Program-made: the position numbers and the translations under genes
In this document: positions 17,291 to 25,979 of the stretch, piece by piece
How positions within the stretch are numbered: position 1 is the stretch's first letter
Layout: each line of letters begins with the position of its first letter
The notes under the pieces: model-generated
Seen by the model: only the letters and a program-made list of their open reading frames with translations
Database searches by the model: none
Told to the model about the DNA's origin: nothing
NCBI GenBank assembly: GCA_016875165.1
Contig: VGSF01000015.1
Location: 1 to 64,000, forward strand
Direction of reading: 5' to 3'
Length of the DNA: 64,000 bases
Origin: Deltaproteobacteria bacterium
GTDB taxonomy: Bacteria > Desulfobacterota > SM23-61

Positions 17291-18240
17291 ATACCAAAAT
17301 GGGAGCCGGACGTTTCATTTATGAAGTCCAAAGCGATTGGGCCAAACTGCCGGCCGGCTGGAGCTTTCATGAAGTGGTTGACGTGGGAGTGGACTTTCAG
17401 GATAGGGTTTATGTCTTTAGCCGCGGCGAACACCCAGTCATGGTTTTTGATCGGCACGGGAACTTATTGAAGGCATGGGGCGAGGGGCTTTTCAAGCGGC
17501 CTCACGGCTTAACCTTAGCCGCCGACAATACCCTCTATCTGGCTGACGATGGGGCCCATGTTGTCCAGCAATTCACCCTGGAAGGGGAGTTGCTAATGAC
17601 TTTGGGCAGGCCGGGTCAGGGAGCGGCTTTCATGAGCGGCCAACCTTTCAATCAGCCTACTAAGGCAGCCCTGGATCCAAAGACAGGCGAAATTTATATC
17701 TCCGACGGCTACGGCAATGCCCGGGTTCACAAGTTTTCTCCTAATGGCAAACATCTCCTCTCCTGGGGAGAATCAGGCACTGACCCCGGTCAGTTTAATC
17801 TGGTCCACAGTGTGGCCATAGACAATAAAGGCCTGGTCTATGTGGCCGACCGGGAGAACCACCGGATACAGATATTCGATGAGCGGGGTAATTACCTGAC
17901 TCAGTGGAACAACATGCACCGCCCCTGCGCTTTGCACATCGCCGGGCAGGAGGAGCAACTCGTATTTGTTGGGGAGCTGCCCTCCTCCCTGGCGGTAAAC
18001 GAGGCCTACCCCAACATCGGGGCCCGGATTAGCATCTACGATCTAAAAGGTCAGCTCATGGCCCGGCTGGGCGACCTCCGGCCGGGCGTGCAGCCCCACC
18101 AATTCTTGTCTCCCCACGGACTGGCCATCGATTCCCGCGGGGATATTTATGTAGGCGAAGTTTCCTTTAGCTTCAAAGGGCGAAGCCTATCCCCTCCCCG
18201 GGAATTACCCAGTTTTCGCAAGCTGGTCAGGATAAGCTGA
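17287..18240 (+). CDS. NHL-repeat beta-propeller protein
   Basis: 317 residues with about five or six NHL-type blades, for example VDFQDRVYVFSRGEHPVMVF, NTLYLADDGAHVVQQF, GEIYISDGYGNARVHKFSPN and GLVYVADRENHRIQIFDERG. The pattern resembles the lyase domain of peptidyl-glycine amidating enzymes and many bacterial six-bladed propellers. No signal peptide is seen. Ribosome binding site gaaaggggttggc; the start overlaps the stop of the Mod fragment by four bases. The molecular function is unknown. Confidence 0.8.
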   Translation: MNTKMGAGRFIYEVQSDWAKLPAGWSFHEVVDVGVDFQDRVYVFSRGEHPVMVFDRHGNLLKAWGEGLFKRPHGLTLAADNTLYLADDGAHVVQQFTLEGELLMTLGRPGQGAAFMSGQPFNQPTKAALDPKTGEIYISDGYGNARVHKFSPNGKHLLSWGESGTDPGQFNLVHSVAIDNKGLVYVADRENHRIQIFDERGNYLTQWNNMHRPCALHIAGQEEQLVFVGELPSSLAVNEAYPNIGARISIYDLKGQLMARLGDLRPGVQPHQFLSPHGLAIDSRGDIYVGEVSFSFKGRSLSPPRELPSFRKLVRIS

Positions 18241-18262
18241 GACAATTCGCAAGCACTATAAT

Positions 18263-18437
18263 TGATGGTTTCGTAAAAAGCTCCAGATGCAAGGCGCGCA
18301 AAACATTGTAGGGGCAATCCGATGTGGTTGCCTGAGATTGGGCGCCCACATAGGGGCGCCCCTACAATTCTGCAACGACCAAGGTGAAGCGCAATCCCGC
18401 TCAGAGCGGGACAGATGGACTTTTTACGAAACCATCA
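18263..18437. repeat. 175-bp MITE-like element with perfect 18-bp inverted ends
   Basis: TGATGGTTTCGTAAAAAG (18263-18280) is exactly mirrored at 18420-18437. The inside carries another palindrome (attgtaggggc ... gcccctacaat). Together with 10549-10702 it defines a family with the same ends but different interiors. It fills most of the 18241-18566 gap, and no gene is seen there. Confidence 0.8.
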
Positions 18438-18566
18438 TAATTCTTATCTTGATTCAAAAACAAAACAAGGGTAGGCTTAATGCCTGGGAATAATTGCCTG
18501 GATAGCAGATCCAGGATTTCCTCATCTCACTACACAACGGGAAATCGTTTACGGTAAGGATTAGCC

Positions 18567-19292
18567 ATGGATACACGCAAGAATGAAATAATCCTGCATG
18601 AACAATTGCAGAAATTTGCCACGCAGGAAGGGGCTTCTCTTTTCGGGGTGGCCAAGACCTCGGCCTTGAAAGATAGAATAAATGCTTTGTCTAAACAAGC
18701 CCTGGAAGGATTGGACCGGGCGGTTTCGCTGGCCTTTCATCTATCCGATCGAGTGCTGGAAGATATAACCGGTGGCCCAACGAAGCTTTATTTCTTTCAC
18801 TATCAGCGGGTCAATGTGCTTCTGGATGAGCTAAGCCTGAAGGTCGCCAATTTTATCCAGTCCCATGGCTGGCAAGCCCTGCCCATCCCTGCCTCCCAGA
18901 TCGTCGATTGGGAAAAGCAGCTTGCCCACGTCTCGCATAAACATGCGGCGGTGCAGGCCGGCCTGGGCTGGATCGGCCGCAACAACCTTTTGGTCAGTTC
19001 CCAATTTGGTTCACGCCAGCGGTTGACCACCATACTTACGGATATGCCCCTTAAAACTGATGAGCCCATGCCTTGGGGTTGCGGCGACTGCCAGGCCTGT
19101 TTATCCTCATGCCCGTCTAAGTCGATCAAAGAAAGGCCGGAGGATTTTGATCATGTTGGTTGTTATCACATGATCAAGGACCTGGTGAAAAAAGCGGGCA
19201 TCAGTCAGAATATCTGCGGGCTTTGCGTGAAAGCCTGCCGACCGAAAAGAAATTTCACCACAGAGAGCGCAGAGAACACAGAGAAGAATTAA
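18567..19292 (+). CDS. 4Fe-4S double-cluster protein, QueG-like C-terminal region
   Basis: 241 residues. CGDCQACLSSCPSKSI near residue 172 is a ferredoxin-type motif, and ICGLCVKACRPKR near 217 offers further cysteines. AGLGWIGRNNLLVS near 130 resembles epoxyqueuosine reductase QueG and related COG1600 proteins. It is shorter than QueG and lacks its C-terminal part, so a redox role is likely but the substrate is unknown. The last 12 residues (FTTESAENTEKN) come from a dispersed repeat, suggesting that the original end was replaced. Confidence 0.7.
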   Translation: MDTRKNEIILHEQLQKFATQEGASLFGVAKTSALKDRINALSKQALEGLDRAVSLAFHLSDRVLEDITGGPTKLYFFHYQRVNVLLDELSLKVANFIQSHGWQALPIPASQIVDWEKQLAHVSHKHAAVQAGLGWIGRNNLLVSSQFGSRQRLTTILTDMPLKTDEPMPWGCGDCQACLSSCPSKSIKERPEDFDHVGCYHMIKDLVKKAGISQNICGLCVKACRPKRNFTTESAENTEKN

Positions 19293-19364
19293 ATTCGAAA
19301 TTCGAATATCAAAATCCGCAACAAATTAAAAACCCAAACTTTTAAAATTAAAAAAACTGTATCA

Positions 19365-19626
19365 TTTTAACAGTTTGAAAAAGTGGTTTGACCACCTTTG
19401 TTAAGGCCCGGGGGCCTGGGCGGAACGCGCCGGAAGCATCGGCCGGGTTTCCGCATGACTACGAAGAACCCCGCGCGTTTCCGTCGGAGGAGGCGGGGGG
19501 CATTTTCCCCGCCCCACTCGCGAAGAAATCAGCGCCTTATGATTCCAAGCGGCCCGTCCAGGCCTCCGGGCCACGGAATCCCTTGGCCCTTACGCCCCAC
19601 CTCTTTTCAAAGGGCTAAAGTGTTAC
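19365..19626. repeat. Foldback MITE (GTAACA...TGTTAC family), copy 2
   Basis: A diverged second copy of the element at 12662-12927. Shared stretches include gcggaacgcgccggaagcatcgg (19420-19442 region), tgattccaagcg and caaag.gctaaagtgttac. The left end is worn (aacagtttgaaaaa), the right end is intact. The 19293-19738 gap also holds a short AT-rich stretch and no other gene. Confidence 0.7.
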
Positions 19627-19738
19627 AAAAAACTTTTTTGTTTAGCACGTGCTGATTTTAAGCCTTTGTGTTTGTTTAGAATTTCGAAATTTTATCCATT
19701 CTCAGCGATCCCGGCGTGCTCTGCGGTGCAAAATGAAT

Positions 19739-20929
19739 TTAAATTACTTTTTCTTTTTTTAGCCTTTCCACTTCTGCGTTTGAATAACCCAGAGCTTTTG
19801 TTAGAACCTCCTCCGTGTGCTGCCCCAGCGTTGGGGGAGGGAGTTCCACCGCCCCTGGAGTGTGGGAAAGCTTGACGGGAACCCCGGTTACCTTGATCTT
19901 CCCGCAAGTGGGATGATCCATTTCTTTGACCATCTCCAGCGCGTATGCCTGCTCGGAAGTGAGGGTTTGGCCCACCGACCAAATGGGGCCGTTGGGAACT
20001 CCCGCGTCATCCAGGATCTTTTGCAGATCTTTCAGTTTAAAAGTTCTGATTTGCGCCTCCATTGTGTCTATTAAGGCTTCCCGATTCTTTACTCTGAGAC
20101 CATTGTTGAGGAACCGGGAATCTTTGGGGCACTCGGGCAGGCCTATAGCTTCGCAGGTTTTAGCAAAAAGGCTGTCATTGGCCGCGGCGATATTGATAAA
20201 TCCGTCGGCACAGGGAAAGCTTTCGTAGGGGGCTATAAGGGGGTGGCGGTTGCCTTCGGGTTTGGGAGCCTCGCCCGTGGCAAAGAAACGCCCGGCCTGG
20301 AAAGTGAGCTGGGCTATCATTGTCTCGAAAAGGGAAGTCTCCACCATCTGCCCTTGCCCGGTTCGCTCCCGATGGTAAAGCGCCGAAAGGATGCCGTAAG
20401 CGGCGAACATGCCCGAGTTGATATCAGCTATAGCCACCCCCACTTTAATCGGTCCTCCGCCCACTTCCCCTGTGAAGGACATAAAACCGCTCATTCCCTG
20501 GGCAATCAGGTCGAACCCCGGCTTTTGCGATTCCGGCCCTTTACTCCCGAACCCGGTAATGGAACAAAAAATCACCCGCGGGTTGATGGTCTTCAACGTT
20601 TCATAGGGAAGGCCCATCTTGGTCATCACCCCGGGGCGGAAATTTTCCACTACGATGTCAGAGATTTTGATCAGGTCAATCAGGATCTTCTTCGCCGCAT
20701 CGGAGCGCAGGTTGAGGGTCATGCTTTTTTTGTTCCGGTTGCAGGAGAGGTAATAAGCGCTCTCCTGGCCGATGTAGGGGGGAGCCCAGGCCCGGGAGTC
20801 ATCTCCGCCATCAGGCGATTCGATCTTGATCACCTCCGCGCCCATATCCCCTAACATCATCGTGCAATAAGGCCCGGCCAGGGCACGGGTCAGGTCCAGT
20901 ACGCGAATTCCAGTAAGAGGTCCAGCCAT
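19739..20929 (-). CDS. Class III CoA-transferase (CaiB/formyl-CoA transferase family)
   Basis: 396 residues from ATG 20929. The N-terminus GPLTGIRVLDLTRALAGPY and GAEVIKIE are family hallmarks, followed by YLSCNRNKKSMTLNLR. The Asp of VGVAIADINSGMFAAYG matches the catalytic Asp that carries the acyl anhydride. These enzymes move CoA between carboxylic acids in the cytoplasm. aggag precedes this ATG; the longer frame (20998) is less likely. It is divergent from the GntR gene, with a 240-bp region between them, and is probably part of the same catabolic regulon. Confidence 0.88.
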   Translation of the reverse strand: MAGPLTGIRVLDLTRALAGPYCTMMLGDMGAEVIKIESPDGGDDSRAWAPPYIGQESAYYLSCNRNKKSMTLNLRSDAAKKILIDLIKISDIVVENFRPGVMTKMGLPYETLKTINPRVIFCSITGFGSKGPESQKPGFDLIAQGMSGFMSFTGEVGGGPIKVGVAIADINSGMFAAYGILSALYHRERTGQGQMVETSLFETMIAQLTFQAGRFFATGEAPKPEGNRHPLIAPYESFPCADGFINIAAANDSLFAKTCEAIGLPECPKDSRFLNNGLRVKNREALIDTMEAQIRTFKLKDLQKILDDAGVPNGPIWSVGQTLTSEQAYALEMVKEMDHPTCGKIKVTGVPVKLSHTPGAVELPPPTLGQHTEEVLTKALGYSNAEVERLKKEKVI

Positions 20930-21088
20930 ATTTCCCCGCTCCTTTATGGAAGGATTAACTTTTAGAAGAAATATACTAAATTGGAGGTTGGAGGTCAAGA
21001 GAATAGGGATAGCAATAACCGTAGAGACAGGGCATAGGGGCTTTGCGGTTTCTGCAGTGGAAAAGGGAAAAAATAAATCAAAAAGGAC

Positions 21089-21117
21089 TTGACAAAATAT
21101 TTCATCGCCATTAAAGT
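21089..21117 (+). promoter_or_regulatory. Promoter of the GntR-led catabolic cluster
   Basis: TTGACA (21089-21094), 17 bp, then TAAAGT (21112-21117), about 50 bp before the regulator ATG. It is the only clear sigma-70-like promoter seen upstream of the 21-45 kb rightward cluster. Confidence 0.6.
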
Positions 21118-21130
21118 CTTAAAAAAAAAT

Positions 21131-21150
21131 TATAAAAATATACTTTTATA
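21131..21150. promoter_or_regulatory. Candidate operator for the GntR regulator
   Basis: The inverted repeat tataaaa (21131-21137) / ttttata (21144-21150) lies between the promoter and the regulator start. Position and symmetry suit autoregulation by the adjacent GntR protein. The sequence is AT-rich, so chance symmetry cannot be excluded. Confidence 0.35.
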
Positions 21151-21170
21151 CCTTTTTAGAATATTTAGCC

Positions 21171-21971
21171 ATGAAAGAGAGTCGGTTCCGATATCATTCT
21201 CGCATTCCTCTCTATATACAACTCGAAACCTTATTGCGGAATAAGATCGAACTTGGAGAAATATCTTCCGCAGAGAAACTGCCTTCAGGAAAAGAGTTAA
21301 GCCAAACCTATGGCGTTAGCCAGATCACTGTCAAAAAAGCCCTCGCCACTCTATCTGCAGAAGGTTTATTGAGACGCCAGCGTGGCAAAGGGACTTTCAT
21401 CTCGGGTGGCTTAAATGGATTCCGGTCTATTAAGCTTACCGGATCCATGGAGGATCTCATCGCCCATGGCCTTGAGACGGAAGTTAGAATTTTAGAGGTA
21501 AAAAAAACAACTGCCAGCGAGCGCGTAGCTAAATTTTTAAAAGTTCCCATAAGGGAGGAAATCCTTCTTTTTCGCCGTTTACGCCAAACCGGAGATGAAC
21601 CTTTCGCCTATGTAGTCAATTACCTTCCTATTAAAATAGGCTTGCGGATAACTCCTCAGGATTTAAAGACCAAGACCATGCTTCAGGTCTTAGAAAAAAC
21701 GTTAAGGTTGCCCCTGGGACCAATCAGACAAAGCATCGAAGCCATAGCCGCCGACGGGGAAATCGCGTCTCATTTGAACATCCATATCCATGACCCCGTC
21801 CTTCACGTGGAGACCGAGGTTTTTTTGAAAAGCGGTGAGCCTTTAGAATTAGTGCGTACGTTCTACCGGGCTGACCGCTACCGATATACCATCGAGGTAA
21901 TCCGTAGCCCCCAATCCCCCATGAGTAATCAAGGGCGGGAGGCAGAGGCGGGAAAAGTTAAAACAGTCTAA
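21171..21971 (+). CDS. GntR/HutC-family transcriptional regulator with UTRA domain
   Basis: 266 residues. The N-terminal winged helix has IPLYIQLETLLRNKIELGE, LPSGKELSQTYGVSQITVKK and GLLRRQRGKGTFIS. A UTRA ligand domain follows (about 90-245; LRQTGDEPFAYVVNYLP, ETEVFLKSGEPLELVRTFYR). HutC-type regulators usually repress adjacent catabolic operons until a pathway metabolite binds. It lies at the head of the cluster, divergent from a CoA-transferase, so it is the likely controller of both sides. Confidence 0.9.
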   Translation: MKESRFRYHSRIPLYIQLETLLRNKIELGEISSAEKLPSGKELSQTYGVSQITVKKALATLSAEGLLRRQRGKGTFISGGLNGFRSIKLTGSMEDLIAHGLETEVRILEVKKTTASERVAKFLKVPIREEILLFRRLRQTGDEPFAYVVNYLPIKIGLRITPQDLKTKTMLQVLEKTLRLPLGPIRQSIEAIAADGEIASHLNIHIHDPVLHVETEVFLKSGEPLELVRTFYRADRYRYTIEVIRSPQSPMSNQGREAEAGKVKTV

Positions 21972-22009
21972 AACCTTCTTTTGCGCCAACCATTCCAACG
22001 GAGGCCTCC

Positions 22010-22906
22010 ATGAGGCAGAGCGAGCATCTACCTAACTCTGTTACCGTCATTGAAGTGGGTCCACGTGATGGATTCCAAAATGTTAAGGGAGAGATTCCCA
22101 CGGAAGAGAAAGTAAAGATCATTAACCTTCTTGCCACGTCGGGTTTGAAACGCATAGAAGCCACCTCCTTCACCCACCCGAAATGGATACCCCAACTTAA
22201 AGACGCAGCCGAAGTTATCAGGCGCATCAATCGCGGGTCGGATGTTGTCTTTAGCGCCTTAATTCCCAACGAAAAAGGCCTGGATCGAGCCATCGAGAAC
22301 GGCGTGGAAGAAGTGGTCTTCGTCGTCTCGGCCAGCGATGCTTTAAATCGGGAAAATTTTAACAAGTCCACTGCGGAGTCCCTGGCTGAACTATCCGCCA
22401 TCGCGGAGAAGGCCAAAAGGAATGGCGTTCGGCTGCGGGGGGCCATAGCCGCTTCCTTCGGGTGTCCTTTTGAGGGAAGCGTGGCCGTGGAGAGAGTTAT
22501 CGATGTCGCCAAGGCATTCCAAAAGGCGGAAGTTGGCGAGGTCTCGCTGGCGGACACCATCGGAATGGCTCATCCTTTGCAAGTTAGAGACCTGCTCTCC
22601 AGGCTCTTTGTGGAGTTATCGGATTTGCCTCTGGCGCTGCATTTCCACGACACCCGGAGGATCGGGCTGGTCAACGTCTACTCAGCCTGGCAGACTGGAG
22701 CTCGAATCTTCGAGAGTTCCATCGCTGGTCTGGGCGGATGCCCTTATGCCCCGGGAGCCCCGGGAAACGTGGCCACCGAAAGCCTGGTGTACATGTTTCA
22801 CAAGATAGGTGTGGAGACCGGCGTGGATCTGGAGAGTCTGATGGAATGTTCGCGGATCACCAAGGAGGTTGTCGGCGGTATTGACCTTGACCGATGTCAT
22901 GGGTAG
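22010..22906 (+). CDS. HMG-CoA-lyase-like enzyme (DRE-TIM family)
   Basis: 298 residues. EVGPRDGFQNVKGEIPTEEK carries the metal-binding Asp. LHFHDTRRIGLVNVYSAW holds the two ligand His residues, and GLGGCPYAPGAPGNVATE has the HMG-CoA-lyase Cys loop. Such enzymes cleave 3-hydroxy-3-methylglutaryl-CoA or related tertiary hydroxyacyl-CoAs. Followed 17 bp later by a CoA-transferase, which suggests activation then cleavage of a branched hydroxy acid (inferred). The exact substrate is unknown. Confidence 0.85.
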   Translation: MRQSEHLPNSVTVIEVGPRDGFQNVKGEIPTEEKVKIINLLATSGLKRIEATSFTHPKWIPQLKDAAEVIRRINRGSDVVFSALIPNEKGLDRAIENGVEEVVFVVSASDALNRENFNKSTAESLAELSAIAEKAKRNGVRLRGAIAASFGCPFEGSVAVERVIDVAKAFQKAEVGEVSLADTIGMAHPLQVRDLLSRLFVELSDLPLALHFHDTRRIGLVNVYSAWQTGARIFESSIAGLGGCPYAPGAPGNVATESLVYMFHKIGVETGVDLESLMECSRITKEVVGGIDLDRCHG

Positions 22907-22923
22907 GACAAAGGAGATCACTG

Positions 22924-24120
22924 ATGCAGGCTTTATCGGGAATTCGCATTCTGGATTTAACTCATATGTTGGCGGGACCTTATGGCTCCATGCTGCTGGC
23001 CGACCTGGGGGCCGAAGTCCTCAAAGTGGAGCCGCCCAAGACAGGTGAGGGGACAAGGCGGCTGCTGGAGAATGACCCCAAGAATTCTCTTCAGGGAATG
23101 GGAGCGTATTTTCTCACGCTTTGCCGGAACAAGAAGAGCCTAACCCTTGATCTTCAAACCGAGAAAGGGAGGGCCGTCTTCTACGATCTGGTGAAAATTT
23201 CCGATGTGGTTTACGACAATTTTCGGCCGGGGGTGCTGGAGCGACTGAAGGTTGACTATGAGACTTTGAGAGACATTAACCCTCGCATCATATCATGCTC
23301 CTGCACCGGGTTTGGTCTGACTGGGCCGGGGCGTGATCGTCCGGCCTTCGATCTTGTCGTCCAGGCCATGGGTGGAGGCGTCAGCATAACTGGAGAACGC
23401 GGCCGGCCTCCGGTGCGGAGCGGAATTCCCATCGGGGATATGGGTGGAGGGATCTTCTCGGCTTTCGGGATTCTGGCCGCTCTGGCCAGCCGGGCGCGCA
23501 CCGGCCAAGGACAGAAAGTTGATGTCTCGATGCTGGATGTGCAAATATCCCTGCTGAATTATATGGCCACGATGTATTTTCTTTCTGGAGAAGTGCCGGG
23601 GCCCATCGGCAATGAGCACTTTGTCCACGTCCCTTATGGATCTTTTAAAACCAAGGACATTTACATTATCCTGGCTCTGGTAGGGGATAACTTCTGGAAG
23701 CCTTTCGTGGAAATCCTGGGGGTCGAGGAATTGAAGGATCCCAAGTATGACAAACGCGATGGACGCTGGCAGGATAAGGAGAAAATCGACGCCATCGTCT
23801 CCAAGGTCTTGGCCACCAGGCCCGGGGATGAATGGTTGAAACTCTTAGCCGAAAAAGGCATCCCTTCTGGACCCATCAATACATTCGACCGGGCCCTTTC
23901 CGACCCCCAGGTGCTTCAGCGAAATATGATAGTGGAAGTAGAACACCCTATCGGCGGAAAGGTAAAACAGCCGGGCAACCCCATCAAGATGTCCGGCACA
24001 GCCGGGGAAATTTTTTCCTCCCCCCCGCTTCTTGGTCAGCACACCCACCAGATCCTCGAGGAATTGCTTTGTTACTCGAAAGAAAAGATTGAAGAGTTAG
24101 AAAGGGAAAAGATTATCTAA
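22924..24120 (+). CDS. Class III CoA-transferase, second copy
   Basis: 398 residues from ATG 22924, which has aaggaga upstream; a longer frame from 22894 overlaps the lyase gene. Motifs are GIRILDLTHMLAGPYGSMLL, GAEVLKVEPP, CRNKKSLTLDL and the catalytic Asp region IPIGDMGGGIFSAFGIL. About as similar to the copy at 19739 as family members usually are, so it is not a recent duplicate. It likely makes the CoA ester used by the adjacent HMG-CoA-lyase-like enzyme. Confidence 0.88.
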   Translation: MQALSGIRILDLTHMLAGPYGSMLLADLGAEVLKVEPPKTGEGTRRLLENDPKNSLQGMGAYFLTLCRNKKSLTLDLQTEKGRAVFYDLVKISDVVYDNFRPGVLERLKVDYETLRDINPRIISCSCTGFGLTGPGRDRPAFDLVVQAMGGGVSITGERGRPPVRSGIPIGDMGGGIFSAFGILAALASRARTGQGQKVDVSMLDVQISLLNYMATMYFLSGEVPGPIGNEHFVHVPYGSFKTKDIYIILALVGDNFWKPFVEILGVEELKDPKYDKRDGRWQDKEKIDAIVSKVLATRPGDEWLKLLAEKGIPSGPINTFDRALSDPQVLQRNMIVEVEHPIGGKVKQPGNPIKMSGTAGEIFSSPPLLGQHTHQILEELLCYSKEKIEELEREKII

Positions 24121-24140
24121 ATCAGTAAAGGAGCTGAATC

Positions 24141-25406
24141 ATGGGAATGACGATGGCAGAAAAGGTGCTAGCCAGAGCTTCAGGCAGAGAGAAGGTGCAA
24201 CCCGGAGAATTTGTTACAGGGAAGATCGATATTCTAATGGGGCATGATTTGTCTTTCTACGCCGGTTATGAGGCGATGATAAAAAGTGGCTACCACAGAG
24301 TTTGGGACTCAGACAAAATTGTGGCCATTATTGATCATGCGGTTCCCGCCCCAAATGTAGCCTACGCGGACGTGCACCGAAAGATTCGAGAGTATGTAAA
24401 AACGCAGGGGATCAAAAACTTTTACGACGCGGGGGTGGGCATCTGCCATCAGATATTGCCTGAGAAAGGTCATGCGCTTCCCGGCCGATTGATTGTCGGA
24501 GGGGATTCCCACACAACGACGTACGGGGCTTTGGGTGCGGCCTCCTGTGGCATTGGGATCTCAGAAGTCGCTTACGTGATGGTAAAAGGATCCTTGTGGT
24601 TCAGAATTCCAGAAACGATCCGGTTTATTTTGAAGGGAATGCTACCCCGAGGTACGTCGGCCAAGGATATAATCCTCAAAATTGCTGGCCAGTATACCGC
24701 GGAGGTTGCCCAATACAAGGCCGTAGAGTTCGCCGGACCCCTAGCGAAGTCTCTCAGCGTCGATCAGCGGATGACCATCAGCAACATGGGGGTGGAGATT
24801 GGGACCAAGTTTGCTTTTTTCGAGGCGGATGAAAAAACAGTCAGCTATTTAAAGGAGCGAACTGATCAGCCCGTCAAACCCTTTGGTCCCGATCCAGAAG
24901 CGAAGTATTTAGCCGTGTATGAAATGGATGTTTCTATGATGGAACCCCAAGTCGCCTTTCCTCACAACGTAGATAACGTGAAATCCATCTCTGAGATTGG
25001 GGAGATTCCAGTTCAACAGGCCTTCATTGGCTCCTGCACCAATGCCCGGACCGAAGATTTGGAACGGACCGCCGCCATTCTTAAAGGGAGAAGGGTACAT
25101 CCCGGAACTCGCTTGTTAGTGATTCCTGCTTCGCATGTCATTTTAACCGAACTTTCCAAATCTGGAACCATTCAAACCCTCCTGGAGGCAGGAGCTATGA
25201 TTGGCACTCCGGGATGCGGCCCATGTGGGGGTGGACATATGGGGATCCTGGCCCCTGGGGAAACAGCCATTTCTAGCACCAATCGGAATTTTAAAGGGAG
25301 AATGGGCAGCCCGGAAAGTTTCGTTTACCTGGCATCGCCGGAAACCGTGGCTGCATCCGCGATTGAGGGCAAGATTGCCGACCCAAGAAAGTATTTAAAA
25401 AATTAA
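24141..25406 (+). CDS. Aconitase-family hydratase large subunit, module 1 (LeuC/HacA-like)
   Basis: 421 residues. The [4Fe-4S] ligands are C299 (GSCTNART), C359 and C362 (GCGPCGGG). VGGDSHTTTYGALGA near residue 122 is the substrate region, and SSTNRNFKGRMGSP near the end is typical. LeuC, homoaconitase and dimethylmaleate hydratase share this layout, with a separate small subunit. No leuA or leuB is nearby, so leucine synthesis is unlikely. Its small subunit follows after 57 bp. Likely role: (de)hydration of a hydroxy- or unsaturated di- or tricarboxylate. Confidence 0.85.
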   Translation: MGMTMAEKVLARASGREKVQPGEFVTGKIDILMGHDLSFYAGYEAMIKSGYHRVWDSDKIVAIIDHAVPAPNVAYADVHRKIREYVKTQGIKNFYDAGVGICHQILPEKGHALPGRLIVGGDSHTTTYGALGAASCGIGISEVAYVMVKGSLWFRIPETIRFILKGMLPRGTSAKDIILKIAGQYTAEVAQYKAVEFAGPLAKSLSVDQRMTISNMGVEIGTKFAFFEADEKTVSYLKERTDQPVKPFGPDPEAKYLAVYEMDVSMMEPQVAFPHNVDNVKSISEIGEIPVQQAFIGSCTNARTEDLERTAAILKGRRVHPGTRLLVIPASHVILTELSKSGTIQTLLEAGAMIGTPGCGPCGGGHMGILAPGETAISSTNRNFKGRMGSPESFVYLASPETVAASAIEGKIADPRKYLKN

Positions 25407-25463
25407 CCACGGACCTGAGGATGAAAAGAGGGGTGCCCAAGCGCTAAGGAAGGAGAGAAACTC

Positions 25464-25964
25464 ATGAGCATCGTCATTACGGGTAAGGTGTGGAAATTCG
25501 GAGATCATATTAACACGGATTATATGCATCCCAGCTTCGGCCGGGAAGAACCTTGGGAGACGCGCAAGAAATACATCCTGCATATTCATAAGGGTTTCAC
25601 CGAGGGTTGTCAGCCGGGGGACGTAATCGTTGCCGGCAAGAACTTTGGTTGCGGGTCGAGCCGGGAAGGAGCACCGGCCAATCTGAAACAATTGGGAATT
25701 GGTTGTGTGGTGGCTGAATCATTCGGGCGGATCTTTTTCCGCAATTGCATTGCTGTGGCTTTACCGGTCATGGCCTGTAATGGGGTTTCCGAATTTTTTG
25801 CTGAAGGAGATCAGATGCAGCTCGATTTTGAAAATGCCCTGGTGAAAAACCTCACTACAGGCAAGGAACTGAAAGGTCCAACTTTATCTCCCGATCTGAT
25901 CAACATCGTCAAATCAGGAGGCATCCTGGAATTATTAAAGCGAGAAAGCCACTTAACGGCGTGA
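25464..25964 (+). CDS. Aconitase-family hydratase small subunit, module 1 (LeuD-like)
   Basis: 166 residues, the swivelling domain. [15 protein letters not shown] opens it, and [18 protein letters not shown] is the conserved anion-binding motif. The specificity loop after TDYM reads HPSFGREE, unlike the loops of the other two small subunits in this window. Ribosome binding site aaggagag before ATG 25464. It pairs with the large subunit just upstream. Confidence 0.85.
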   Translation: MSIVITGKVWKFGDHINTDYMHPSFGREEPWETRKKYILHIHKGFTEGCQPGDVIVAGKNFGCGSSREGAPANLKQLGIGCVVAESFGRIFFRNCIAVALPVMACNGVSEFFAEGDQMQLDFENALVKNLTTGKELKGPTLSPDLINIVKSGGILELLKRESHLTA

Positions 25965-25979
25965 GGAAAAAATATTCCT

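Noticed and set aside
20243-20854. 203-codon plus-strand frame inside the CoA-transferase gene
   Set aside because: It is antisense to clearly conserved CoA-transferase motifs.
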